Positions 8,187-17,657 of a DNA stretch of 64,000 bases are shown in pieces; positions within the stretch are counted from its first letter, which is position 1, and the number at the start of each line of letters is the position of its first letter. The notes beneath the pieces are model-generated. The model did not search any database and was not told where the DNA came from. It saw only the letters and a program-made list of their open reading frames with translations. This DNA is from an uncultured Flavobacteriales bacterium (GTDB lineage Bacteria; Bacteroidota; Bacteroidia; Flavobacteriales; Crocinitomicaceae). A program made the translations under genes and the position numbers. The stretch is from positions 1-64,000 of the forward strand of contig CAMLLB010000018.1 in the NCBI GenBank assembly GCA_946480815.1, in the 5' to 3' direction.

Positions 8187-8539
8187 TGAGTGTTCAGTTT
8201 GAAATAACGAAGTCATCGAATTTTGTATTGGTCAAAATTTCAGGAAGAATTATTTCCGATGAAGGTTTGGCAAACGCACTCGATACCATCGAAAAATTAG
8301 TGTCCGGTGATTTGAAAGCGGTTCTTTGTGATTGTTCCAAATTGGAGTATTGCAACAGTACCGGGTTGAATTTCTTTGTACGAATGCTTACAAGATCAAG
8401 AAAAACAGGATTGGACTGTGTGTTGGTGAACCTGCAACCATCAGTCAAAAAACTGTTCGAAATATCCAAGTTAAACGAAATTTTTAGCTGCTTCAATTCA
8501 ACTGAGGAAGTTGAGGCAAAATTTAATAAAGCGAAATGA
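8186..8539 (+). CDS. STAS-domain protein, anti-sigma factor antagonist type
   Basis: 117 residues forming a single STAS domain of SpoIIAA/RsbV type: an N-terminal strand pair around VLVKISGRI, then DCSKLEYCNSTGLNFFVRML, and a final helix after KLFEISKLNEIF. The phosphoacceptor is predicted as Ser58 in NSTGL. Such proteins bind a switch kinase in a phosphorylation-controlled way, but no RsbW-type kinase is nearby. A SpoIIE/RsbU-type phosphatase at 27012-28259 could be its phosphatase (inference). The start overlaps the fur stop and its stop overlaps the purA start (ATGA). Confidence 0.82.
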   Translation: MSVQFEITKSSNFVLVKISGRIISDEGLANALDTIEKLVSGDLKAVLCDCSKLEYCNSTGLNFFVRMLTRSRKTGLDCVLVNLQPSVKKLFEISKLNEIFSCFNSTEEVEAKFNKAK

Positions 8540-9807
8540 AAGTAGATGTTCTTTTAGGATTACAATGGGGAGATGAGGGAAAAGGAAAAATTGTAGATGT
8601 CCTTACTCCACAATATGATATTATTGCTCGTTTTCAGGGAGGACCAAATGCAGGTCATACATTGGAGTTTGAAGGTGTAAAACACGTATTGCATACCATT
8701 CCTTCCGGAATTTTTCATGGAAATGTGATTAATTTGATTGGAAACGGTGTAGTAATCGACCCGGTAGTTTTTCAAAAAGAATTGGAAAAGTTAGAGCCTT
8801 TTAATATTGATGTCAAAAAGCGTCTGGTTGTTTCCAGAAAAGCACATTTGATCTTACCGACCCATAAATTATTGGATGCTGCTTCGGAAGCTTCCAAAGG
8901 GAAAAACAAGATTGGAAGTACATTAAAAGGAATCGGCCCGACTTATATGGACAAAACCGGTAGAAACGGATTGCGTGTCGGAGATATTTTCCTGCCTTCT
9001 TTCAAAGAGAAATACAATGCTTTGGTTGAAAAGCACTTGAATATGCTGAAGCATTACGAAGGCTTTGAATACAACCTGGCAGAGTTGGAGGGGCCATGGA
9101 TGGAAGGTATTGAGATCTTGAAAGGATTGACTGCTGTTGATAGCGAACAATACCTGAATGAAGCAATGAAATCCGGGAAAAAGATCCTTGCAGAAGGAGC
9201 CCAGGGAACGATGTTGGATATCGATTTCGGAACTTATCCGTTCGTAACTTCTTCCAATACAGTGACCGCAGGAACATGTACAGGACTTGGAATTGCTCCG
9301 TCGAAAATCGGAGATGTAATCGGGATCTTCAAAGCATATTGCACACGAGTAGGTTCGGGACCTTTTCCAACTGAATTGGAAGATGAAGTAGGTGAGAAAA
9401 TCCGCCAGGAAGGAAGAGAATTTGGTTCTACTACCGGCAGACCGCGTCGTTGTGGTTGGATTGACCTTCCGGCAATGAAGTATGCAATTATGATCAATGG
9501 CGTTACGGAATTGGCAATGATGAAAGCGGATGTATTGGATACTTTTGATACTATCCGAGCTTGTACAAAATACAAAGTAGATGGAGTAGAGCAGGATTAC
9601 ATGCCTTACGATATTGACGGTGTAACGATTGAACCGGTGTATGAAGATGTTCCTGGGTGGAATAAAGATTTAACCGGTCTGACTTCATTTGCAGATGCTC
9701 CTGAGGCATTGAAAAATTATGTGAAATATTTGGAACAACATTTGCAAGTGCCCGTAACAACAGTTTCGGTAGGACCGGATCGTAAACAAACTTTGGCAAC
9801 GAGATAA
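8536..9807 (+). CDS. purA: Adenylosuccinate synthetase
   Basis: 423 residues; condenses IMP and aspartate with GTP hydrolysis to adenylosuccinate, the first committed step to AMP. The N-terminal GLQWGDEGKGKIVD P-loop, NAGHT, the IGTT-equivalent STLKGIGPTYMDK region, the GAQGTMLDIDFGTYPFVTSS block and the C-terminal SVGPDRKQT guanine-binding motif are all present. Length matches the family. It is translationally coupled to the upstream STAS gene by a four-base overlap, and the following gene begins directly after its stop. Confidence 0.96.
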   Translation: MKVDVLLGLQWGDEGKGKIVDVLTPQYDIIARFQGGPNAGHTLEFEGVKHVLHTIPSGIFHGNVINLIGNGVVIDPVVFQKELEKLEPFNIDVKKRLVVSRKAHLILPTHKLLDAASEASKGKNKIGSTLKGIGPTYMDKTGRNGLRVGDIFLPSFKEKYNALVEKHLNMLKHYEGFEYNLAELEGPWMEGIEILKGLTAVDSEQYLNEAMKSGKKILAEGAQGTMLDIDFGTYPFVTSSNTVTAGTCTGLGIAPSKIGDVIGIFKAYCTRVGSGPFPTELEDEVGEKIRQEGREFGSTTGRPRRCGWIDLPAMKYAIMINGVTELAMMKADVLDTFDTIRACTKYKVDGVEQDYMPYDIDGVTIEPVYEDVPGWNKDLTGLTSFADAPEALKNYVKYLEQHLQVPVTTVSVGPDRKQTLATR

Positions 9808-11415
9808 TTGAAATTATTCAACACATATTTTTATCGAATTGCGCTTTTTTTAAGCGCAATTTTTGTGTGTGCACAATTTTCGTATAGCCAGGGCTCCTGG
9901 CTGGAACTATTACCCGGTGCAAAGAAACTTTCCTATGACGATAAAACAGGGAAACAACGCTTAACCGGTTTCCTGAATTTTAAATACCAGGGAAATGTGA
10001 TGTTTTGCGATTCTGCTCACTACAAGGAGCGTACCGGTGAGGTTTGGGCTTATGGAAAAGTACAGATCAATAAAGCAGATACATTGAATTTGTTTTGTGA
10101 TTCCATGTATTACAATGGAAAAACACGACTGGCAAAACTTTGGGGACATGTTCGAATTCGTGACAGAGAGTATAAATTAACGAGCGATTCGCTCGATTAC
10201 GATGCAAAAAGCTCAAAAGCCATTTATAGAAATAAAGGACGAATTGAGAATATTACGACCAACGAGGTTTTGACGAGTGTCTATGGTTATTTTTATCCGA
10301 ATACCGAAGAAGCCTTTTTTAAAGGAAACGTAGTGTACAAAAGTGATGATCTGAAATTGACCACTGATACCTTACATTACAATTACCTGGTTCATAAAGT
10401 ATTCTTTTACGGACCAACGGTTGGAACAACAAAAGATTCAAAATTCTTTTGTGACAAAGGTTGGTATCATGTAGAAACGGAAGAAGGTTTGCTGACCAGT
10501 AATGCAAAGATCGAACAAGCGCCGAGGACCATTACCGGAGATAGTTTGTATTATGCTCCAAAACGCAAGTTTGCAGAAGGAAGAGGACATGTACAATTAA
10601 TCGATACTGCTCAAAAAGTGCAATTCAATGCCGGATTCTTTACTTCCGATGGAAAAACACTGACAGACGTGCTTACTGATTATCCGTTGTTACGGATCAT
10701 GAAGTCGAAAGACACACTTTTTCTGAGAGCAGATACTCTGATACATGTGCGCGATACGTTGGAAAAAACGCTGCGAATTCGTGGAGGAGAGGATGTTCGG
10801 ATTTTCCAGAATAAAATTCAGGGAGTTGCGGATTCATTGGATTATAAGAAGGCGGACGGCGTAATGGATTTATGGGGAAATGCCCATTTTTGGAGTTATA
10901 ATTCGGAATTGATCGGTGATACCATTCGGGTATTTATTAAAAACGATACCTTGATCGATAAGGCGCATCTGTTTCCACATGCCTTCGCTGCAAATGAACT
11001 GGATTCCGGAAAATATTATAATCAGTTGGCAGGAAAGGAAATCTGGTCGTATTTTAAGAATAATGAACTGATCCGTTCGGATGTCAAAGGGCAGGCGAAA
11101 ACCATTTTCTATCCGGAGGAAGAAGAAAAAACAGATTCGGTATTGGTGATTAAGCGTATGGGACTGAACCGGATTTTTTCATCGGACCTGAAAGTTTACC
11201 TTGATAGTGGGGAGGTTGTCGGGATTACCTATATCAATCAGCCTGACGGCAAATTTTACCCGATGGATAAGATCAACCCGGAAGAGCAATTTCTGAAGGA
11301 ATTTAAATGGAATCCGTTATTACGACCTAAAACCTGGCAGGAATTGCAGGAGCCAAGGAAAATTCCGAAAGGAATGGTGGAAGATAAAAAGGAGTCAGGA
11401 AGGAGGAATAAGTAA
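9808..11415 (+). CDS. OstA-like protein, LPS-export related
   Basis: 535 residues beginning at a TTG that abuts the purA stop; no in-frame ATG occurs before the signal peptide (hydrophobic FYRIALFLSAIFVCAQF, cleavage near YSQ). The mature part is a run of short beta-strand repeats of the type G-x-V-x-x-x-x-x-D-T-x-x-x-x-x-D-S (for example GKVQINKADTLNLFCDSMYY), typical of the OstA/LptA jelly-roll used to carry lipopolysaccharide across the periplasm. In Bacteroidota such long OstA-like proteins are thought to serve the LptA role. The C-terminus is charged. Exact role is inference from the fold. Confidence 0.78.
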   Translation: MKLFNTYFYRIALFLSAIFVCAQFSYSQGSWLELLPGAKKLSYDDKTGKQRLTGFLNFKYQGNVMFCDSAHYKERTGEVWAYGKVQINKADTLNLFCDSMYYNGKTRLAKLWGHVRIRDREYKLTSDSLDYDAKSSKAIYRNKGRIENITTNEVLTSVYGYFYPNTEEAFFKGNVVYKSDDLKLTTDTLHYNYLVHKVFFYGPTVGTTKDSKFFCDKGWYHVETEEGLLTSNAKIEQAPRTITGDSLYYAPKRKFAEGRGHVQLIDTAQKVQFNAGFFTSDGKTLTDVLTDYPLLRIMKSKDTLFLRADTLIHVRDTLEKTLRIRGGEDVRIFQNKIQGVADSLDYKKADGVMDLWGNAHFWSYNSELIGDTIRVFIKNDTLIDKAHLFPHAFAANELDSGKYYNQLAGKEIWSYFKNNELIRSDVKGQAKTIFYPEEEEKTDSVLVIKRMGLNRIFSSDLKVYLDSGEVVGITYINQPDGKFYPMDKINPEEQFLKEFKWNPLLRPKTWQELQEPRKIPKGMVEDKKESGRRNK

Positions 11416-11437
11416 TGGTTTGCTATAATTTAAGGAA

Positions 11438-11482
11438 TTATTTTTTCGAAAACAAGCCAATTAGTCGTTTCCGAAAAAATAA
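11438..11482. terminator. Bidirectional hairpin terminator between convergent genes
   Basis: TTATTTTTTCG (11438-11448) and CGAAAAAATAA (11472-11482) are perfect inverted repeats that supply T-tracts on both strands, between the OstA-like gene and the convergent WG-repeat gene. Confidence 0.65.
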
Positions 11483-11526
11483 CCGTTAAAAACCTTTAGA
11501 GGCTTGAAAACAAAGGGGAAACGATT

Positions 11527-12723
11527 TTATTCTTCTATTTTGGTCAATTTCCCGTTGGGGTCAACCATGTAATTTACAAATCCGTTTTCGGTTTCCTCGA
11601 CAACTATTTTTTCATCGGGTTTGACATCGAAAAAGCGGTATTCACTTAAAATTTTCCCATCCCCGTTCATTAAAGCAAAATTGTAATTACTGTTTGCATT
11701 TTCCTCATCTGATTTTTTTTGGACTGCATACAATTGCACTGTTCCTTCCGAGTGAATGTGAATGACTTGTTTAAATTCATTTCCGCCGATCAATTGCCCG
11801 ATTGAATTCAGAACACCCATAAATTTCTCTTCAATGATTTCGGAATCGATTTCCGAGTCCATTGTAGTAATCAGCGAATCATATTGAGAAAGTTCTTCAG
11901 GTTTTTGAGCGATTCTCAATTTCGGTAGAGTGGATGTTAAGGTAGTGCGAAGATTTTCGTTTGCTTCAAATACAAATTGACCGTTCCCCACGGAATGAAT
12001 GCTTTTAAAAATGAAAGGGAACAGGATTTCCCCCTCCTGATTAACCACACTCGTTTGATTGTAGAAAAATACCTGTGCATAACCATAAGCAAAATCATCG
12101 GCAGAAGTGAACCGTTCTTTGATGATAAAATCACCTCTTCGGTTGATAAAACCGATTAGTTTTGATTTGCTGGCAGCTGCCAGACCTTCTGAAAACGGAC
12201 TTGCATATGCAAATTTATGATCTATAACTGTATTGTTCTTCTTATTAATATACCCGTATTTTTCTCCTACTTTGGTAAGGAACAAACCTTCAGTCGGTGC
12301 AGCCATTTCATCGTACTCAAACGGAATGATAATCCGTCCAATGGTATCTACAAGTCCGAATTTTTTATCCGAATTCTGGGAAGCAATGATGAATCCGTCT
12401 TCCAGCGCAAATAAACTGTTGTAACGACAGGGTAGGATTTGCTTGAATTGCCTGTTGTAGTATCCCAAAGAATAAGAGCGTTCGTATCCATTGGATTTGT
12501 TCACTTTAAAGACAAATAATCCGAGAGGATTCTCACTGATTTTATTGTAAACGAACGGTACGACTTCCTTTCCGTCTTTGGATTTGATCCCTACTTGTCC
12601 GGCTGCATTTTTAGCAATGACATTGGTTCCTCCGAATACGGTTTTTTGCTCATTTTCATCTTCAAATTGAGCGAAGGAAAACAGCGGAAACAATAAAAAA
12701 TATGTAATTACAATGACTTTCAT
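11527..12723 (-). CDS. Secreted WG-repeat protein
   Basis: 398 residues with a signal peptide ending SFAQ. The body consists of WG-type repeats of about 25-30 residues, such as KFGLVDTIGRIIIPFEYDEM, KYGYINKKNNTVIDHKF and LIGFINRRGDFIIKERF, each a beta hairpin followed by a short helix. Function of these proteins is unknown; many are periplasmic or outer-membrane associated in Bacteroidota. The start codon overlaps the stop of the upstream permease gene by one base, so the two are co-translated. Confidence 0.82.
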   Translation of the reverse strand: MKVIVITYFLLFPLFSFAQFEDENEQKTVFGGTNVIAKNAAGQVGIKSKDGKEVVPFVYNKISENPLGLFVFKVNKSNGYERSYSLGYYNRQFKQILPCRYNSLFALEDGFIIASQNSDKKFGLVDTIGRIIIPFEYDEMAAPTEGLFLTKVGEKYGYINKKNNTVIDHKFAYASPFSEGLAAASKSKLIGFINRRGDFIIKERFTSADDFAYGYAQVFFYNQTSVVNQEGEILFPFIFKSIHSVGNGQFVFEANENLRTTLTSTLPKLRIAQKPEELSQYDSLITTMDSEIDSEIIEEKFMGVLNSIGQLIGGNEFKQVIHIHSEGTVQLYAVQKKSDEENANSNYNFALMNGDGKILSEYRFFDVKPDEKIVVEETENGFVNYMVDPNGKLTKIEE

Positions 12724-13781
12724 TAATGTTCAATTTCCCCTCTTTCTGAAAGAATAATTGCTATTCCGCGGGTAGATCTGAATTTCGAGAAGACAATTAC
12801 CATGATTACGGTAATAGGAACACTCAGGAACATTCCCGGCAATCCCCAGATGAATCCCCAGAAACCTAATGACAGGATTACTACGAGCGGACTCACGTTC
12901 ATGGTATTCCCCATAATTCTCGGCTCGATAATATTTCCTGCAATGAACTGAACGGATCCAACGCTGAATAAAATGATCAGGGATTCGCTGTAACCCGCAA
13001 ATTGAATGATCGCAAATAGTGCAGGAAGGAAAGAGCTGATCAGTACTCCGAAAAATGGAATGAAGCTGAACATGAAAACCAATAAAGCCCAAAAGAAAGG
13101 AGCATTTAAACCGCTTAAAGTAAATATCGCGTAAGCAATGGTAGAAGAAATCAAGGCGATCAACGATTTGATGCCTAAATAATTAGTAATTGCCTTTTCA
13201 ATTCTCCGGACTACCAAAAGACGTTCATCGTACACTTCCGGATTCGGAAACAAAGCCTTTATCTTGTATTTGAAAGACGATTCTTCCATGATAATAAAGA
13301 GCATGTAAATCAAAACAATGATTACATTGGAAATAATGGTTTGCAACGAAGTAAGTACCGAAGACATATATTTGTTGATCAGGTCGTTCGAATTGAAACT
13401 CTTGATGATGTCCTCTGTTTTATAAGAAGAAAACCGGTCGAATTCCTGGATGATGGTAGTGAAGTTTTTTCCATAGATATCCGAGTATTTGATAAGTTCC
13501 TGGATATTCCGCTCGAAAATCAGTCCGATTACCCAAACCAATGAAAAAAGGATTGCAGAGCTCAGTAGTGTTTTCAACCATTTGGGAAACCACTTATCAC
13601 CCAGTCCAACGATATAGAAAAGCGATCGGACCTTCCGCATTAAAAGCCACAGGATAATTCCGAAGATCAATGGAATAATGAGACTTCGGCCCAAATAAAG
13701 GATCACAACCAGAATCGAAGCAATGATCAGCGCGTGACTGGTCATTTGGACTTTTGCTGTTTTCTGAGACGGATTTTCCAT
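12723..13781 (-). CDS. AI-2E family transporter (TerC/PerM-type permease)
   Basis: 352 residues with the usual architecture: two N-terminal membrane helices (HALIIASILVVILYLG and a following pair), a cytoplasmic or periplasmic middle helix-rich region, and a C-terminal cluster of five to six helices with PFFGVLISSFLPALFAI and the late GFIWGLPGMFLSVPIT motif that is diagnostic for the family. Members export AI-2 in some bacteria and act as sodium/proton antiporters in others; the substrate here is not known. First gene of a two-gene minus-strand unit with the WG-repeat protein. Confidence 0.88.
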   Translation of the reverse strand: MENPSQKTAKVQMTSHALIIASILVVILYLGRSLIIPLIFGIILWLLMRKVRSLFYIVGLGDKWFPKWLKTLLSSAILFSLVWVIGLIFERNIQELIKYSDIYGKNFTTIIQEFDRFSSYKTEDIIKSFNSNDLINKYMSSVLTSLQTIISNVIIVLIYMLFIIMEESSFKYKIKALFPNPEVYDERLLVVRRIEKAITNYLGIKSLIALISSTIAYAIFTLSGLNAPFFWALLVFMFSFIPFFGVLISSFLPALFAIIQFAGYSESLIILFSVGSVQFIAGNIIEPRIMGNTMNVSPLVVILSLGFWGFIWGLPGMFLSVPITVIMVIVFSKFRSTRGIAIILSERGEIEH

Positions 13782-13844
13782 ATTTCTTTCGAAATTAAGA
13801 AAAAGCTCGCTGCAATTTCGATTTTAGAAAATTATAACAGGAAA

Positions 13845-13874
13845 AACGCCACTTATCCGAAGAAAAATGGCGTT
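13845..13874 (-). terminator. Terminator of the beta-oxidation operon
   Basis: On the minus strand AACGCCA pairs with TGGCGTT across a 16-base loop, followed by TTTTT, 26 bases after the thiolase stop. Confidence 0.7.
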
Positions 13875-13899
13875 GTACATTTTGATAATGTTGAAAAGT

Positions 13900-15081
13900 T
13901 TACTTCAATAATTCAATCACTCCGGCTGCACCTTGCCCGGTTCCGACGCACATCGTTACGACTCCATATTTTTCCTTTCTTCGGCGAAGTTCGTTGATGA
14001 TCTGAACCGTTAGTTTAGCTCCGGTACATCCAAGTGGATGGCCCAAAGCAATTGCTCCACCGTTTACGTTTACAATATCCGGGTTCAAACCAACTTCGCG
14101 AATGACAGCCAAAGACTGAGAAGCAAAGGCTTCGTTCAATTCGAATAAGTTGATGTCGTTCAAACTCATTCCTGCTTGCTTCAACGCTTTTGGAATGGCG
14201 TCTACCGGACCAATTCCCATGATGCGGGGTTCTACACCAACCACTGCATAACTGTGTAAGCGTGCAATTGGTTCAATATTCAATTCTTTCACCATTTTCT
14301 CAGACATCACCATCACAAAAGCTGCTCCGTCGGATGTTTGAGACGAGTTTCCTGCGGTGACACTTCCCATTGCGTCAAAAACCGGTTTTAATTTTGCCAG
14401 GCCTTCAATGGTAGAAGCACGCGGACCTTCGTCTGTGTCCACAATGAATGTTTTACTTTGTCTTTTTTCGTTTTCATCCAGGAAGATGTTCTCTACTTCA
14501 ATGGGAACAATGTCTTCTTTGAACTTTCCTTCAGCGATTGCTTTCAATGCCTTTTCATGAGACTTCAAAGAAAAGAGGTCCTGATCTTCTCTGCTCACAT
14601 TGAATTGTGTTGCAACGGCCTCGGCAGTCAATCCCATTCCCCAGTACCAGGTTGGATTTTCCTTGCCAACTTTTGGGTTCGGGACAATTCTCCAGCCTCC
14701 CATTGCCATTACCGACATGGATTCAACTCCACCGGCAATAATGCAATCTGCCATTCCGGCTTCAATTTTGGCTTGTGCCAATGCAATTGTTTCCAAACCG
14801 GAAGAACAGTAGCGATTGACTGTCATTCCGGGAACTTTGTCGGTTTTCAATCCCATCAGGGAGATCAAACGCCCTACGTTCAATCCTTGTTCGGCTTCCG
14901 GGGTTGCATTCCCAACTATCACGTCGTCGATGCGTGTTTTTTCTACTTGTGGAACGCTGGCAACCAGGTGCTCGATCACACGTGCTGCCAAGTCATCAGG
15001 ACGGTAAAACCGAAATCCTCCTTTCCCTGCTTTTCCTACTGCTGAGCGGAATCCCGCTACGATATATGCTTTTTGTGACAT
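13900..15081 (-). CDS. fadA: Acetyl-CoA C-acyltransferase (3-ketoacyl-CoA thiolase)
   Basis: 393 residues from the ATG at 15081 ([17 protein letters not shown]). It performs the thiolytic last step of fatty-acid beta-oxidation. The three thiolase signatures are visible: nucleophile Cys in [30 protein letters not shown] with the catalytic His, and [13 protein letters not shown] with the second Cys. The frame extends 19 codons upstream, but that extension runs through the palindromic element 15108-15164, so the internal ATG is preferred. It lies directly downstream of the FadB-like gene in the same operon. Confidence 0.93.
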   Translation of the reverse strand: MSQKAYIVAGFRSAVGKAGKGGFRFYRPDDLAARVIEHLVASVPQVEKTRIDDVIVGNATPEAEQGLNVGRLISLMGLKTDKVPGMTVNRYCSSGLETIALAQAKIEAGMADCIIAGGVESMSVMAMGGWRIVPNPKVGKENPTWYWGMGLTAEAVATQFNVSREDQDLFSLKSHEKALKAIAEGKFKEDIVPIEVENIFLDENEKRQSKTFIVDTDEGPRASTIEGLAKLKPVFDAMGSVTAGNSSQTSDGAAFVMVMSEKMVKELNIEPIARLHSYAVVGVEPRIMGIGPVDAIPKALKQAGMSLNDINLFELNEAFASQSLAVIREVGLNPDIVNVNGGAIALGHPLGCTGAKLTVQIINELRRRKEKYGVVTMCVGTGQGAAGVIELLK

Positions 15082-15107
15082 GTTTTTCTTTTTTTGAGTC
15101 ATTACTT

Positions 15108-15164
15108 CCCCCTTTGAGGGATTGAGGGGGATGGCCACCCTCCTTAATCCTCCCTCAAGGGAGG
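15108..15164. repeat. Palindromic intergenic repeat between fadB-like and fadA
   Basis: Two G/C-rich halves, 15108-15134 and 15135-15164, are imperfect inverted copies of each other around a central GGCC. The right half is itself a perfect hairpin CCTCCCT-CA-AGGGAGG (15149-15164); the left half holds CCCCC...GGGGG. Its C/G-tract composition differs sharply from the flanking AT-rich sequence. Confidence 0.65.
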
Positions 15165-15171
15165 AAAACCA

Positions 15172-17577
15172 TCAATTTCTCAGTATTTTTCCTGATTTCA
15201 CCAAACTCTCCAATCTTTCAAGTGTCTTACGTTGTTGACATAATTCCACGAATGCTTTTCGTTCCAAATCCAGTAAGTACTGTTCGGAAACGACCGTGTT
15301 TTCGCTCAGATCGCCACCACACATAACCCAGCCCAATTTCTCGGAAATAACCTGGTCGTGCTCAGACATATAGTGCCCGGATTTCATCGAGTTCGCACCA
15401 ACGTAAATAATTCCGAGTCCTTCCTGACCCAAAACAGTGATATTCTTTTCTCTTTTAGGAGCAATGTACCCTTTGTTGGCCAATTCCAATGCTGCAGCTT
15501 TTGCTCTGGTTAACTGGTATTCGCGTGAAATGATCACTTCGTCTGTTCCTGGTCTTAAGTAACCCAGATCGAATGCTTCATAGGCCGAAGTGGAAACTTT
15601 CGCTTGTCCTATTGAAAGAAATCGTTCGCGCAGACGATTGATCTTAATGTCGCCGTCTTTCAATTCTTCTGAGAAGCGTTTTGCGAATTCCTTGGAACCA
15701 CCGCCTCCAGGAATTAACCCGACACCGAATTCAACCAATCCCATGTAAAGTTCCGCATGTGCAACAACTTTATCCGAATGCATGGATAGTTCACAACCAC
15801 CACCCAAAGCCATATTATGCGGAGCTACAATTACAGGAATGTTTGAATAACGAACACGCATCATCGTGTCCTGGAATGCTTTTACAGCGAAGTTTAATTC
15901 ATCGTAGTCCTGCTCGGCTGCCATCATGAAGATCATTCCGACGTTTGCTCCTGCGGAAAAGTTTCCTCCGGTGTTTGAAATAACCAATCCTTTATACTCT
16001 TTTTCCGCCAGATCAAGAGATTTATTGATTCCTTCGATCACACCACCACCGATCGTGTTCATTTTTGTATGGAATTCCAGGTTCAGGATTCCGTCACCCA
16101 AGTCTACTAGCGTGGTATCTGAATTTCCCCATATTTTGTTGGAAACTCTCAATGCCTGAAGCGAAACAATATCTTCTGTTCCCGGAATGATCTCGTAGGA
16201 CTTGCTTTGTTGATTGTAATACAGGCGTTTTCCGTTTTCGGATTTGTAGAAAGAAGTGAATCCGGCAGCTTCCATTTCACCAATCCAAGCCGGTAATTTC
16301 TTTCCTGCTTTTTCTACCAATTCTTTTCCTTGTTTGAAACCGATTACATCCCAAGTTTCAAATGGACCCAATTCCCAACCGAAACCGGCTTTTAATGCAT
16401 CGTCAATTTTATATAAATCATCCGAAATTTCAGGAATTCGATTCGTCACATAAGCAAATAATCCGCCGAATGTTTTGCGGTAAAATTCTCCGGCTTTATC
16501 CATTCCCATGAATAGCATTTTGGTGCGTTGTTCCAGATCGTCGATTGCTTTGGTCATTTCCAAAGTGGGGAAGGAAACTTTTTTACTTGGTTCATATTCC
16601 ATGGTTTTCAGGTTCAAAGCGAGAAATACTTTTTTACCTTCAGCATCAACTGTTTTCTTGAAGAATCCTTGTTTTGTTTTGCTTCCAAGCCAATTATTTT
16701 CAACCATTTTCTGTACGAAAGAAGGAACTTCAAACAGTGCTCTTTCTTCGTCATCCGGACAATTTTCCTTCAATCCGTTTGCTACGTGAACAAGTGTGTC
16801 CAGCCCAACTACATCACATGTGCGGAATGTCGCAGATTTTGGTCTTCCCAAAACAGGACCTGTTAATTTATCCACTTCTTCAATGCTTAGATCCATTTCT
16901 TCAACGGCATGAAACAAAGCCATAATACTGTAAACACCGACACGATTTGCGATGAATGCCGGGGTGTCTTTACACAATACTGTTTTCTTTCCAAGGATTT
17001 TGGACCCGAAAGACATGTAGAAATCAATGATCTCGGGAGCCGTTTCTTTTGTTGGAATAATCTCTAATAGAGGTAAGTATCTTGGCGGATTGAAAAAGTG
17101 TGTTCCCGCAAAGTGTTTTTTGAAGTCGTCAGATCTTCCATCAAGCATTAAATGGATTGGAATTCCGGAAGTGTTTGTGGAGATTAATGTTCCCGGTTTT
17201 CGGAATTTCTCCACATTTGTGAACACCTGCTGTTTGATGTCCAAACGTTCGATAACTACTTCGATGATCCAGTCTACATCCGCAATTTTTGACATATCAT
17301 CTTCAAAGTTCCCTGTTTGAATTCGGGAAGCGAAAGACTTGCGATAAATTGGAGAAGGGTTTGAAGTTAATGCAAATTGCAAGGCTTCATTTACGATGCG
17401 ATTTCTTACCGGCTTACTATCCATTGTAAGTCCTTTTGCTTTCTCAACATCATTGGGTTCTTTTGGTAGGATGTCAAGAAGCAAAACTTCACATCCAACA
17501 TTGGCAAAGTGACAGGCAATTCTGGATCCCATAACCCCGGATCCTAAGATTGCTACCTTTTTAATGTGTCTGTTCAT
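15172..17577 (-). CDS. fadB: 3-hydroxyacyl-CoA dehydrogenase / enoyl-CoA hydratase fusion
   Basis: 801 residues combining two beta-oxidation activities. The N-terminal dehydrogenase has the Rossmann motif VAILGSGVMGSRIACHFA and the catalytic-region GTHFFNPPRYLPLLEIIP; a 3HCDH C-terminal domain follows (residues about 200-440). The hydratase/isomerase domain is C-terminal, with NTGGNFSAGANVGMIF and MALGGGCELSMHSDKVVAH and the acidic residue of GLVEFGVGLIPGGGG. The order dehydrogenase-then-hydratase is the reverse of E. coli FadB and is common in Bacteroidota. It lies between marR and fadA on the same strand. The symbol is by function, not strict orthology. Confidence 0.9.
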   Translation of the reverse strand: MNRHIKKVAILGSGVMGSRIACHFANVGCEVLLLDILPKEPNDVEKAKGLTMDSKPVRNRIVNEALQFALTSNPSPIYRKSFASRIQTGNFEDDMSKIADVDWIIEVVIERLDIKQQVFTNVEKFRKPGTLISTNTSGIPIHLMLDGRSDDFKKHFAGTHFFNPPRYLPLLEIIPTKETAPEIIDFYMSFGSKILGKKTVLCKDTPAFIANRVGVYSIMALFHAVEEMDLSIEEVDKLTGPVLGRPKSATFRTCDVVGLDTLVHVANGLKENCPDDEERALFEVPSFVQKMVENNWLGSKTKQGFFKKTVDAEGKKVFLALNLKTMEYEPSKKVSFPTLEMTKAIDDLEQRTKMLFMGMDKAGEFYRKTFGGLFAYVTNRIPEISDDLYKIDDALKAGFGWELGPFETWDVIGFKQGKELVEKAGKKLPAWIGEMEAAGFTSFYKSENGKRLYYNQQSKSYEIIPGTEDIVSLQALRVSNKIWGNSDTTLVDLGDGILNLEFHTKMNTIGGGVIEGINKSLDLAEKEYKGLVISNTGGNFSAGANVGMIFMMAAEQDYDELNFAVKAFQDTMMRVRYSNIPVIVAPHNMALGGGCELSMHSDKVVAHAELYMGLVEFGVGLIPGGGGSKEFAKRFSEELKDGDIKINRLRERFLSIGQAKVSTSAYEAFDLGYLRPGTDEVIISREYQLTRAKAAALELANKGYIAPKREKNITVLGQEGLGIIYVGANSMKSGHYMSEHDQVISEKLGWVMCGGDLSENTVVSEQYLLDLERKAFVELCQQRKTLERLESLVKSGKILRN

Positions 17578-17598
17578 AATTGATTTTTTATTGATTCT

Positions 17599-17617
17599 AT
17601 GGTGATTAATTCACCAT
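17599..17617. promoter_or_regulatory. Palindrome in the marR-fadB gap, possible operator
   Basis: ATGGTGA-TTAAT-TCACCAT has perfect 7-base arms and lies 22 bases upstream of the fadB-like start codon. It may be a regulator site for an internal promoter or an mRNA hairpin. Confidence 0.4.
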
Positions 17618-17657
17618 TCAAATTCGTTATCGATTGATTGTTTGCGAAGACAGACTC

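Noticed and set aside
14458..15045. 195-residue frame antisense to the thiolase gene
   Set aside because: It lies opposite a clearly conserved thiolase, has a Cys/Phe/His-rich composition with no known pattern and no promoter, and is a shadow of that gene.
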